In this document: in pieces, positions 50,201 to 61,877 of the stretch | Layout of the letters: each line of letters starts with the position of its first letter | Numbering within the stretch: the stretch's first letter is position 1 | NCBI RefSeq assembly: GCF_010183535.1 | Contig: NC_071333.1 | Span: forward strand, 12,770,587-12,834,586 | Direction: 5' to 3' | Length of the DNA stretch: 64,000 bases | From: Caenorhabditis remanei | Taxonomy: Eukaryota > Nematoda > Chromadorea > Rhabditida > Rhabditidae | The notes under the pieces: model-generated | What the model was told of the DNA's origin: nothing | Database searches by the model: none | Seen by the model: the letters and a program-made list of their open reading frames with translations, nothing else | Position numbers and translations under genes: made by a program

Positions 50201-51710
50201 TTTGAAAATCGGTTCTTTTAGAATGCACTTGTTCTTGTAGATTGTGTTGACGAATTGTTGCACTGTGCAATCGTGATCGAAACCACTAAAACAAAATATA
50301 TTCCTCTAGAACTGCAAACTCTATCTTAAACTTACGGTATTTTCAAACACCCATCCTCTTTTGCCGAATCTGTAGGTGTACACTGACAGTTAGGCACATA
50401 GAGAGATTCATTAACATCTCGGTGGGGAACTCCAACCAGGTGAGCCACCTCGTGGAAGAAAATCGATCCCATTGCCCTTGGCTCATTTGGATAGAACTGA
50501 AAATCACAAACTCTTTCTCATCATTTTTCTCATTTCCCACTATTTGAAACGACGCAATGATATGCAATTCCCATGCCTATTCTTTTATTACGAATCTGGA
50601 CTATTAGGCTTTATCCCATTTTCCGCGCGGAAATGGAGATGGGGAGACTCTTCGAGGCAGCACTTCTCACTATTGCGAATAGCTAATTTGAGAGCCAAAT
50701 TACGCGTGCCCTTCATTCGTCACGTCTTCTTGTGAGCGAAATTGTTGAGAGCATGTTTAAGGAAGAACCATATTATCGGCGATGCATGAAAAGCAGAACA
50801 CATATTATGAACAACAATTCAAGTGTGCTTACCGACAATAAAATTGCTTTTATAATACATACCGACACAATCTAATAATCTATCAACAATAATAAACTGC
50901 GGCGTTTTTCTCTTCAAAAAAGGAAAAGAAAACTATAAAACTGGAGACACCGTCCAAACAATTAACTGTCGCGTTCCATCATATCTAGATGACCTTTATG
51001 TCACAGGCGCCTTAATGAGAATCAAATGGGCAAAACTTACTCCTGAAAGAGACACTGAGTGAGATGAACACATTCCGTTGACGTATGCCAGTCCCCCAGC
51101 GTACTTGTAAGAAATAAGAGTAGCAAACTCGTGAGGCGGAAGTTTGTGAACTCTGAAATTTTCATATTTATATTAGGAAGTCCCTGTAATATTGAGTGTA
51201 CCTGGCATTTCTGTATTCATGGAAAGACTGTAGACTGAGATCTTCTCGATTTGTTTGCAATATCCCGACAACAATTAGACCAACTCCGAGTTGGTTCAAG
51301 TACTGCAATAATAATAGAGACTGTGTAAACTTCTGGAATATTTAAATTACCTGATTGGCCTCGTCTACCATCTCCATAATGTTCTTCTTGACACGTAACA
51401 TGTCAAACTCATAGTAATTTGTCTGAAACAACATGGTTTTGATAAAATATGTTTCAAAGTTTTTAAAACATACCGTTTTGTTATCTACGAAAATCAAGCT
51501 TCGGATGAAAATAGTGGTTCCAGGATCAGTGGAGGCCAGACTGTAATCAGGGGCCTTTGCACCCCATACTGCTGCTCCATTTTCGATGTGATTTTGCTCC
51601 TCCCATGACAATACAATCTGAAAAAAGCTGAATAGATAACATCACCCAGTTTTCAGACTTACTCCAAACAAAGAAAGGCTAATAACCAGAATAATTGATA
51701 ATTCGCGCAT
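47288..51710 (-). CDS. Reduced transmembrane ADAM-like metalloprotease
   Basis: Thirteen exons (51663-51710, 51474-51617, 51351-51422, 51202-51302, 51041-51152, 50336-50496, 50199-50285, 49845-49974, 48171-48371, 48036-48121, 47887-47990, 47707-47810, 47288-47359) give 473 residues, well below the 700-900 of typical ADAMs. Order: signal peptide, reprolysin domain with AYVNGMCSSHSVSLSG and the zinc motif HEVAHLVGVPHRD (about residues 174-186, all three His and the Glu present), a truncated disintegrin part (CGNGVLEDGEDCDCGLPGRC), a membrane segment (VLVLVSFIFFFIVATWLIV, about 286-304) and a Pro-rich cytoplasmic tail (VPPPPPP, PLPPGVPTCPSYPP) that could bind SH3 domains. No full prodomain, cysteine-rich or EGF region is seen. 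The methionine of the Met-turn is not apparent. Introns of 1.47 kb and 0.54 kb interrupt it. It may be an active sheddase or a partly degenerate adhesion protein. Confidence 0.85.
48372..49844. other. Long intron of the ADAM-like gene
   Basis: The flanking exons join in phase and create a continuous membrane segment, so this 1.47 kb is an intron. It contains a modestly GC-rich patch near 49130-49260. No gene is supported inside it. Confidence 0.6.
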
Positions 51711-52698
51711 ATTCCTACCACCTGTCGTCCGTGCTCCAGGACTTGTACACTTCACTTCATGCTATTAATCTGAAAAAATTTAAACTGTACTAAAAAGTTC
51801 AATAAAAGGGTGGCACGAGAAAAGGAGACGGTTAAAAATTAAATGAAGACAAACTGATAACATCAAATCGCAAACCCTGTAATTAAACGTAGTGGTAGGA
51901 AAAGAGGAAATGTTGGAAAATCGGAAAAGGAGGAAATAGAGAAAAAGTAAAAGCTTCAATTCAACTTCTGGATCAATTAAACTTGTGTACATTTGTATCG
52001 TGAAGGAGGTGTGAATTGAAAAAATTGGATGGCTTTTTCGCCCACTTCTCTCTTTTTTCCATGTAGTAGGATCTGGATAGTAGGAATGATGATAAAAGCA
52101 AACAGTAAAGGACAAAGTTAATGGAACATGACTAGGAAGAGGAACCATTCATGAAGACGCTTTGAATAGTGAAAGCACAACGAATAGTGGAAGACACAAC
52201 GGATCAAGACATCGGATCAACAATTAATCCTCAAAAATAGGAAGGGTGGAAATAGGAACGTCAAAGTTTTCTTCAAAGACGCATAAAACATAATGTCAAG
52301 GCGACACGATGTAAACGACTCGCACCCGTTTTCTTTATTTCGGTCAAAAGGGCAACATATGGTTGTGAAGAAAAACGAAAATCAAACTGATGCCAAACAC
52401 ATTGGAGACACTAGCTGCCCCACGGATTTATGGATGAATAATATGCGAAAGTGCGCGTAATTACCACATGTAGGTGTTCGCCGCTGAAGGGTGAGAGGGG
52501 CCAATATATACATAGTACCAGATTGTTTATCGGGAAGTGTTGAAGAGGAGAAATGCATCGAGAAGAGGAGTGGAAGGGCACGACGGGTAAAAGTGCGATG
52601 CGAACTGACCAGGCGGCTGTCCACCGGAGGGAACAAGACAAAATGACCCTTCCCGGGGAGAGACTGCTCTGAACCCGAATTGCAACAGATACGCACCT

Positions 52699-52823
52699 TG
52701 GGACCGGCACCGACATCTCCCGGTAGGCGTCGACAAAAAGTGCAGGCGCATTTGCCTTGATGAATAGCCGCCGCCGGGCGTTGGGGTGTTGGGCGGAAAG
52801 TGCGAAGGATGAAGAATTCATCC
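52699..52823 (-). other. Coding-like first-exon candidate in GC-rich island
   Basis: An ATG opens a frame beginning MNSSSFALSAQHPN, continuing through RRRLFIKANAPALF to REMSVPVPR, and reaching a good donor (CCCAAG|GTGCGT) in phase 2. No in-phase downstream exon was found: the leader acceptor of the ADAM-like gene near 51770 would give an early stop in that phase. It could be an unannotated small gene, a noncoding 5' exon, or chance openness from the base composition. Boundaries are approximate. Confidence 0.25.
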
Positions 52824-55800
52824 GTTGTGAAGAAAGACATGCTAACTCATCCTATGTAAGCCATGCAGGTCATAGGTCACTTTTCAAAAGTTAATTATTA
52901 CTTAAGTACAACATCTGGTAATCGAAAGTGAGAAGAAATCTAATTTTTTTAAATCTAAAATTTTGAATTTCGAGTTTTGAATTTTTTTGAAAATTTCATT
53001 TTCGAACTCCGAATAATATAAAAATCTGGAAGATTTTGTTACATTTTTTTTGAACCATCGTAAATTAAAAATACCAACAGTTGTTATATTTTCTAATAAA
53101 ATTTCCGATCCCTAATAAATATGTGAAAACTACTACAGTATCTGGTTTTCGAAAGTAAAGCAATGCTTGCCTATCCAATTATTGCAACATCAAAAGAGAC
53201 TTCCAAAAAGCGGGGAAGCCATTTTTGGTTGGTCTTCAGGAAGCAATCTGGATATGCAAATTCAAGCTGAGATAAAAAGAGAAGAATGGGAAAAAATGTA
53301 TTTCTCAATTGAGAGAGATTGCGGAAAGAAAGAGCATTTTGAGTGTTTTCCAGTTGTTGCAAGTTTTTTCCTCTTCATATTTTTTCGGGTGGTCTAGGTG
53401 GTTTTTTTGGAGTCTGTTGTCCTGGAATCCTCTGGGGAGGGTATACATATGCAAGGAAAAATAGGAATTTAAAAAAGGCGTCTTGAGCCGTTACAAAATT
53501 GAACGCAGTTACACTTTTAAAGTGCAATGTCATTTTCAGAATTTTGAAAAACATAAAATTGGGTCACATTTCCGGACCGAATAGGTTTGTCTAGGTTTGG
53601 ATGAAAAATGATGTAGTCTTCCGGTCAATTGGAGAAGGAGCAAGACGGACGTTCAAAATGACAAATCTGTTGCTTCCGATTAGAGCGATGAGCCTGAACC
53701 TAAGCTTAAGCACTTGCTGCTCCTGTTCCACCAGACGGGATTTCGAGTAGTCCTTCTGTTGGTGCTGCAGCTGCCCAAGAAAAGACTGACGAAATATGGC
53801 ACCGCGAGTCTTCGGACCAAATTGTGAAATTCTCCTCCAAAGTGCCAGATGGGCAACGAAGATGGGTAGAAAGGCGGAAAAAGGAACGAGAAGGAACGGA
53901 TGGAAGACTAAGAGGTGAATCGCTTTCAAACACGATGAATAATTAATGAATGGTCATGAACACGAAAAGGTTTTCAAGGCGCGAGTTTTATATTGGGGGA
54001 TTGGGAAAGATTTGATGATGTTGGAAGGGAAGCAAAAAGAAGAGAAGGTGGAGATTATAGAGGTAATTATGCATTGGTTTCGATTTGGTTTTAATTCGTT
54101 TTCATTGACCGCAACATAACAGGATCTTACTTTCTGGTTTTAGAAGAGAAACATTGGAATAGAGAGAAAATGTTACGCCTAATGAGTACTGGATGATGTT
54201 GGTTAGTTGTTAATTGGAAAAAATCAGAGCTTGCTCTTTCAGGAATAGAAGAAATATTGGAACGTTGTTGTTTTAACTCCAGAAACCAAAAAAACAGTAG
54301 TGCCCACCTTTACATTTAGTTCCAAACCAAAATAACTTCTTATAACAAAAAAATAGCTGCGCGGACTGACTCAGTATACAGAAGTGAGTCATTGGAAGAG
54401 GCCAAAAGGTAGAGTGCACATGTAAATTGATTCAGACAGTAAGGTCAACAATTCACCTGAAGGAAGATTGACTTGGAATAAAAACTGAAGGGACTAAAAT
54501 AAGATGTGTAGTTATTATTCATTCACAAGATTTATTTACTAGCCGATGAAAAATTCATAAGAAATAATGTGTATTTTTTGATCGAGTGACCAAAAATAAT
54601 AGCAGAAATTATTTTCGTCTACAACAAATTTGAGAGAATTCTTTTTTCTAAAAGCGATGCAAAAATGTTGATAGTAAATGGGAAACAAATCGAATTTTTG
54701 TCAGATTGGCCTAACAAACAGTTTTCTCGCCGTCTGTTATGATGACATGAACAAAAACAATAACCCAGACGACAGAGAAGCAAAAAAACCAGACAGTACA
54801 TGGACTGCATAATCGGATGGGTAACTAGCGGATGAATGCTGACAAAAAAGTGAGTATTCACGCACATTCGCTTTGTAGAGAACGCATGTGTTAACATATG
54901 TATTGGCGCGCGCTGATGAATGACGGAAAGTGAGGAGTAGAAAGGGGGGAGTAGGGAAGGTTATTGAGGGAAAAATCTCTCTACTCGAGTTAGAAGCTGA
55001 TCAGTAAGTGTCGTTCTCCTGGGTTTTGGGGGTCATTAACATGTAAACATATTTGAAAAAAGTTGTCCTTGTCAAGAGAAACACGTGTTTCAACATTTTC
55101 GAAAGAGACATTCAAAAAGTTTTGAGAAGCTAATTACTTATTAGTTGGAAACCTTCAGATTGAAATACAGATAAATCAAATTCTTCTCAATTTTCGAAAC
55201 ATTTCGAAAATAACAACTAGGAAACGTAAACAATCATGAGGCTAAGGTGAAAAATGACCACGAGACGAGTGACCAGCTAACGGTTTTGTTATTCGTTCGG
55301 TACCAAGTGCAGTTTTGAAATTGTGCGCGTAACCAACCGTAAAAAGAGAAAAAAGTAAGGAGAGACGAGGAATGAATAGGTGGAATGAAATAAGGGGACA
55401 GTAAAATGCAAGGCACCGCACCAGCACCCCTCGGCGGTACAAAGGGAGTATAATGGTCACCGATTCCGGGTCATCATCTCATTTTTATAGTGTCGTTTGG
55501 GAAAACGCACGGCTCCTTGCCATTCTGAAGCTCATGCTCTTGCGCAATGACTACGAAAAGACTGCCATTCGGACACATTTTGATCGAGAGCTGGTCATCT
55601 TGCCATTAATTTTGTGGGTGTCCGGCAATGGAAGAGGAGACCACTACTCGTTCAAGCACTTGTCACGAAACGAGAAGCTGTTGCTGGGAAAAGATGGAAG
55701 AGGGAAAGGGGGGGTGGTTATAATAAGTGACTGATTAATTGGGTCTGTGCAGTGCTGACCAAGGCGGGAACCTGAAACAAATTGGAACAGAAGGAATGAT

Positions 55801-56799
55801 TCAATTACGAGAATAAAGAAGAAGAAGGGGACTATGGAGTGGGGGAAAATGAGTAAAGTGGGAAGATTTGCATGGAAGTAAACACACTGGTACGGGGTGT
55901 CAGTGTGTTTAGTTTTTTTGCAACAAAAAATTTTTGCGGCATGTATAACAACTAGAAAAACAACCATAATATTAGTATTAATAGTTTCAATACTCATTTC
56001 GGGAAGTAGATATTCAGGTCAAGGTTTTGGATTTTATGGCTAATCCCTATGGTCGGAATAAGTATATTTCGGATGGATTCTCATTGAAGATTTATAGTAC
56101 ACATTATAAAATTTAATGGTATCCTGTATTCGAGTTAGAAACAATGAAAAACTAATATTTAGAACTTGCCGAAAACTCATGTAAACGTAATATTAGTAGT
56201 GTGAAAGTTTTGACTTATGCATAGCGTGTGTGAATTCAATTAACAAGTGTGAATGAACCAGATACTAGTAAAATGAGAACAACGTGTGTAGTATCGGCGG
56301 CGGAAACATAAACTCACGTTTAGCTTGCGTTTCTACTTGATAAATTTACATAATTTGCTAATGCAACCGACACTTTTCGGTGCTCTGACACTTCAATGAC
56401 TCCTCCGGGCTTGCTTCTCCTTCTCGCTCAAAGGCAATTATTTCGAGATTATGTTAGTGACACTGGGACAATGACCTCCCAGTTTGCGAGTACGACCGAA
56501 AGGATTTTTTCAAGCAGATGCACCAAACATGTGAGACAATTTTCGAAACAATTATGTGATTTTAACGTGTTTTGCAGATACTGTTCTAGACAAAATCAGG
56601 TGTTATTATACTAATTAACATTACGTTATTGTGAAGACAGGAGTTTGAATTGATAGAATTATAGGTGGTTCAGTTGTTCACTGGTTTGAAAATAAAACAC
56701 CACCGAAAAGAGCACAGAAGAGCTTCGACAAAATTAGAAAACGGTGAGCAAGTCTCATAAGCTAGAAATTTGTAAGAAGTGCATACCGATAAGCCTATG

Positions 56800-56853
56800 A
56801 TAGAAGGACACGTTCTTTGATTTTTCCAACCTTCTCTGAGAGTGTCCTTCTAT
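56800..56853. repeat. Perfect 12-base inverted repeat (hairpin)
   Basis: ATAGAAGGACAC at 56800-56811 and its exact reverse complement GTGTCCTTCTAT at 56842-56853 flank a 30-base loop. A few inner bases can extend the stem after a mismatch. It is shorter than a usual microRNA precursor and may be a transcription-factor palindrome pair, a small RNA or a remnant of a repeat. Confidence 0.6.
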
Positions 56854-57012
56854 TTTTCACGAAAAAATGAACAAAAGTATGAAAATCATATTTTAGGCCA
56901 AATCTAGGTTAAAAAATATTGACGGAGTTCTCCGTAAAGTGTCGTTATTTTATTGGATGTCTTTCTATTACAGTTTTTACGATAATTAATGAAATAACAA
57001 CGCAAAAAATAA

Positions 57013-57134
57013 GTTTCGCAGGTGAATGGATAACGTTCTCGAAGGATCCCGCGCGTATCGCGCCCAGCCGCCGAGATTTGAAACTTGTGACGCCCCCAGC
57101 GTCCAGCGGAGCGCAATTGGATTATCACTCATAA
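57013..57134 (+). other. GC-rich open exon-like segment
   Basis: After TTTCGCAG a frame runs EWITFSKDPARIAPS, then RRDLKLVTPPASSGAQLDY to a stop. The minus strand is also open (MSDNPIALRWTLGAS onward, 48 codons to a stop). One may be real coding; the other is then its shadow. No linked exon was found on either strand. The local GC content is well above the surroundings, so this could equally be a regulatory element. Boundaries approximate. Confidence 0.25.
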
Positions 57135-59264
57135 TTGCTGGCAAATCGACTCTAGAAATTTTTCAATGGAGATTCTCATTGATATGAGCAAGAAGCTAGA
57201 GTAGCTGAGAATACAATAAATTAACAGAATTTATAGAGTAAATTCTGGCCATCAGCTGAGCTCTTCAAACATTATACAGCGCGAACCATGTTGATGTCTA
57301 CTGAATTATGGTCTGTGAAAAACATTCAATCGTTTAAAATGAGAAAAACCGAACATACCATACAGATAGGAACATCAGATGTTTGAGATGTGTTTCAGTA
57401 CAGTTAAATTTTTAAGTATCATAGCAACACTGATTATATCAAGAAGTGAATTTCGTATGAATTACTCATATCAAAAAGAAAACATCAATTTTTTAGTTGA
57501 AAGTTTTCCAGTACTTGCACTATTTGTAAAGATTATAGATCGGTAAAGCAGTTTTGGCCCCAACTGGAACTTGAAATTCCGGAGACTTTCCAAATGCTTC
57601 AAAAAAAATAATATTGTACATAATTTAATTTCAAAGACAAAATTTTACTTTTGTTTTGTATAATTCTTACAAAACGCGCAGCTTGACACCACCAGTGAAA
57701 ATTTTCGAAACTCTGAAAAATGAGAGGTATGGAACTAAAAACAGCAAGTTGATACATTCATAGCCAAAACTGTGATACTATTATTTTTTGAACTACTTAT
57801 TTTTTTGAAAATTGTACCCTGTACAACTCAAATTCAAATCTTTGTATTAAAGAAATTATGAACTGTTACGTTGATCAACCTTTAAAACCTACATTGAAGT
57901 GTGTATAACATAATTTCTTGAAACTTGTGAAATATTAGTTTTTTACTTTTTTCGAGAAAATTCGCATCGGACTTCCAAAAATTTGAGTAATCTTATGTTT
58001 TCATTAATACAATATGTTGGTTATTACGCTAATCCCTTTGTATTCCTTGTCATTTTCTGAATCTAATAATTATAACATATTCAGAAACAAATACAATACT
58101 GCAACATTTTTTATTTCATAATCACATTTCTAGTATATTTCCACAAAAAGTTGCCGATTCTTGATATGTTTTTCAGTTTGTTTGACCAGAACGGTCTCTG
58201 ATATTCAAATATGTAAATACTCCCTCAGTAAGACATATCACTTTCTACTTGTTATGATATCAGAATGACCTGGTTCCCATTACGCAACAGTACCATCCAG
58301 TGTGTGTGACATACTGATCAGATGATAATTTGGTGAGTTGCGATAACCAACACAGAGTCAGAAACCTGTATGTACACCAGAATTATTAGACATAAGCGGG
58401 TTTAGACTGCGTTTTACGTTTATCACTACCGTAGGAGTATTACTCGGAATTGTGGACGACTCAATAATTTTAAAATTGTAATAAAGCAAGAAAATGACAT
58501 TTCGTCAATTTCTCATCACAAATAATGACACATTATGCTGGTAGTCATTTTTATAGTTTATGGAAATGATCTCAACTCAAACAGACATTCAGAACTTTGA
58601 TCTTAACTTCTACTCCCTTTTCAGATTTTCTGTCTCAATGAATAGCAAAAACAGTATCTATCAATGAAATACTGCATTCTATATATCCTTCATTCACAGC
58701 ATGACGCCTACCGAGCACCGCCATGCGGCTACCTCCGTCTTCAAATCATTTCCGGTTTGAAAACTGACACCATCTTGTGAAAGACGCCGCCGACCTTAGA
58801 AGTTGTAAACCTGATCTGAGCATGCCCCCTGTAAACTTTTCCCCACCGTATTGTAACTATCTTTCTTATAAAAAGAAGATTGGACTTATGTTGTATTTAT
58901 TTTTATTTTTTCCAATTGAATATTTTACACAATCACATATCTAACAATGAACCCTATTAAAATAAAAGAAATTTGAGTATAAAAAATGAATTAGAAAAAA
59001 AACGGGAAACGGATGATCCTTGGATAATACTGGACACAATGGGAATTTTTAGAAAGAAATGACAAAGGAAACTACAATTTTCATAGAAACGTTACAACTG
59101 GCTGGTAAGAGGATGCTTTAAAAATAAAACACTATTAAAGCTGAGGAAGATGGAATTCAAAGAAAAATTACAAGTCTACACAGTGGACAATCAATGTTTG
59201 TGCGTAATGAGAACAATGGAATGATAGGACCCAATTTCGATAAAACTGATTGAAATGAAATAAT

Positions 59265-60138
59265 CTAGTCGGAGGAGGTGTCAAGATCATCCCGATTCGG
59301 CGAGATTTGTGGAGATGTCATCGGCGTCGAATTGAAGCTATCCGTGAGATTCTGAAGGATCAGAGTAACTCTTGGATCCAACTCAGGCATAGAACCACCA
59401 TCACTCACGATAGGAAGCATTGGAGTTCCCATATTATGACGGGAGGAGTCGTGAGTAGCACGATGGACCAGTAAAGTTCTTGATTGGCAGAATCCTTTCC
59501 CACAAAGTTCGCATTTGAATGGTTTATCCTTTTGGTGAATGTACTTGTGGTCACGAAGATGATCTTGACGACGGAAGGCCTTTCCACAGACATCACAAGA
59601 ATATGGTCGTTCATCCGTATGAGTTCTTTCGTGGATCAACAAGTTGTAGGATTTGGTGAAGTGTCTTTGACAATACTGGCAAATGAACTCTTTCTTCGGT
59701 CTTGCTGCTCTACCAGTTGTTCTTCCCCGTCCAGGAATCATGAACCTGAAATGACTGAACTAATCGGCTACCGTACTCTCCTTATCATATTGATATATGA
59801 GAAAGTATCACGCTACTAACTCACCATGGCTGCACACAAGGACCAAATGCTCGGACTGGAGTATTAAGAAGCGTTGGGGAGGACTTCGGAGAAAGACTTT
59901 CTTCTTTGATCTTCTGCTCGGACTCAATTGAATCAGCCATATGGGTAAAGTCAAATTTCTGTTTCTTCATATCAGCCATCATTGGGAGAACTGGATTGAT
60001 AGCCATCATTTGGATCTTCCGTTGTTGCTGGATAAAGTTCTGGAGATGCATGTGCTGCTGTGCAAGCATAAATCGGAAGACTTGTTCATTTGGTTGTGGG
60101 AAGATAGAGGTTTGGAGTTGTCGTTGCCAAGGCAGCAT
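59265..60138 (-). CDS. odd-2: Odd-skipped-family C2H2 zinc-finger transcription factor
   Basis: Two exons (59825-60138, 59265-59745) give 264 residues. Three consecutive C2H2 fingers begin at about residues 127, 155 and 183: [57 protein letters not shown]. The [19 protein letters not shown] linkage is diagnostic of Odd-skipped/OSR proteins. Upstream is a Gln-rich region ([11 protein letters not shown]) and a [11 protein letters not shown] stretch; the tail is Ser/Thr-rich and acidic. OSR proteins are nuclear regulators, and the C. elegans pair act in gut development. I chose odd-2 over odd-1 because odd-2 is, as I remember, X-linked like the neighbours. MLPWQRQ follows a trans-splice-like acceptor (TTTTCATTCCAG), supporting this start. 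Confidence 0.9.
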
Positions 60139-60701
60139 TTTGTATTTTGGGAGATAGACTAGCTGGAATGAAAAGTTGTTGAAAATATATTGAGAAATGT
60201 TACAAAATCGAAACGAGGAGCAAATACGAATTTGAAAGAAGAAAAAAAAGAAGAAGGAGAAGGATGTTCCATGGTGATAGGAAAATTCAGAAGAAGAAGG
60301 AGCGATAGTTATTGTTTGCCAACGATTCACGAGAAGTTGTCAGTTTGTTAACGAGTATTATGGTCTTATGGGGTAATCTAGGACAAACATGTCTCAAACC
60401 AAGAGGAGAGGGTGAACAGGCGGAGCACATTGGTATTATATGCAGGATCACTAGTAGATAGTATTATTCAAATGGTTACGGTAGGGTTTTGAAAGAGGAG
60501 TCGCCTTCTACAACACGTTTGACACGTTATTGAAATTTTACTGTCTCTCTAACACTTCCGAATTTTGAAGCAGTGATAACAGTCGATTTCAAGAGAAAGA
60601 AAAATGTGAAATTAAAAAAATTCTTTGTGCTAGTCGGTAAGTAGAAAGGTTTTGATGGCTTGTTGATGCTCTGGTGCATGGTATTATCAAGTACACGGAG
60701 A

Positions 60702-60766
60702 CTATAAAAACGGTGGCTTCCGTGCTTCGGGCCAACTTCAAAGGTAGCCGACTTGCACGGAGGTGT
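60702..60766 (+). other. TATA-like box followed by hairpin-forming GC-rich element
   Basis: TATAAAAAC is followed within about ten bases by GGCTTCCGTGC and, 30 bases on, GCACGGAGG. The arms pair over nine positions with one G-T wobble, and CGG/CCG inside can extend the stem. It could be a small noncoding RNA gene, a core promoter of an upstream odd-2 transcript, or chance. Boundaries approximate. Confidence 0.3.
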
Positions 60767-61634
60767 TAGGAGTGTTTACCAATCAGTAGATAGTGTGCTC
60801 GGGAAAAAAAATGGAAGTAGGGCGTGAATCGAAATCAGAATAGTCATAGTCCATTGTGGAAAGTTATTCGTTTGGAAATGAATGAAGCGGTGCATCAGAA
60901 TGAGTCAGAAAGTTAGACGAAAAAGGGGAAGCGGACAATTTTTCGGGGGAAAAAGTCAAAAGTGATATACAAATATTGGGTATTTTCAGAAGGAAGAAAG
61001 AAGCACCGTTGAATATAGGGAAACTCTTCTATTGACAAAGTCATAATTCTTTGACTTTCAGCATTTCGCTGTTTTTTTTCGGTTATCGAATGATATTGAA
61101 GAAGAGAATGGTGGCATCGCAAGAATAGAACTTTCACGAAGCATAAGTAACAAACAGGGGAACGAAGACTATCACATCGTTCTTAATCTATTGTTATGCT
61201 AAAATCGTATTGCGAGCCACCTCCTTTTTATATTTCGTTTTCAATAGCAGGTTTAAAATTTTCATGGGTTCCTGATTGTTTGAAAAAATAGAATTGTGAT
61301 GCATCCCGATGATGACGCATAAAACAGTAGAACACTTCTGTATTAGGGAACGATTTCAGAAACAAAACAATTTGTGTTTCGGTATACGTCACATTTCAAA
61401 AAACTTCAAAAAAGGCGGGGCAAGAAGTCAAATAGTGTTAGAAATGTCCTAGCTTTTAGGAGAAGAGGAATATTGAGCAAAACTAAAAGCTATGTTCAAC
61501 TGAATTAGATATGCTGAAAAGCGAATTCAACTAGAGCTCAATTATTATCAAATTAAACAAGTAGCTACTGTAAGAATCCTAGATGCTACCGTTAAGAATA
61601 CTTATGCTAATAGAGATACAATACACTAACTTAC

Positions 61635-61877
61635 TCAAATTTCCAAACGAGAAGAACTTTCTGGAAGGTAAGATACCACTTGGGACTGGTAGTATGGAAG
61701 GACTGAGTGGCTTCCCAGAAGCAGACGGAGGCGGCCACCACTTCGTGTTCAGCTCGTCTTCTCCATCGACTCCGCCCACTGTCTTTGATGCTGCTCGCTC
61801 AGCGCGCGCTGGTTGACTGACTACGGTAGACCTGTGCTGCCGTGTACCGCCTTCTTTTGAAGAGTCAACCGAAATTC
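61635..61877 (-). other. GC-rich coding-like segment upstream of odd-2
   Basis: The minus strand is open for about 80 codons. It includes STVVSQPARAERAASK, GGVDGEDELNTKWWPPP and SGKPLSPSILPVPSG, and reaches a strong donor (A|GTAAGT) in phase 1. There is no ATG in frame. The plus strand also has a short ATG frame (MEGLSGFPEADGGGHHF). I could not connect the minus-strand segment in phase to odd-2 (whose leader exon would need phase 0) or to another exon. Confidence 0.3.

Larger units (their letters stand above)
51711..59264. other. Gene-poor region between ADAM-like gene and odd-2
   Basis: About 7.5 kb with no confident gene. GC-rich islands lie at 52430-52850, 53706-53930, 55440-55700, 57030-57135 and 58700-58830. 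Several have short open frames with partial splice signals, described separately. A perfect 12-base inverted repeat lies at 56800-56853. The remainder is AT-rich. Large gene-poor flanks with scattered islands are what one expects around a developmental regulator. Confidence 0.5.
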
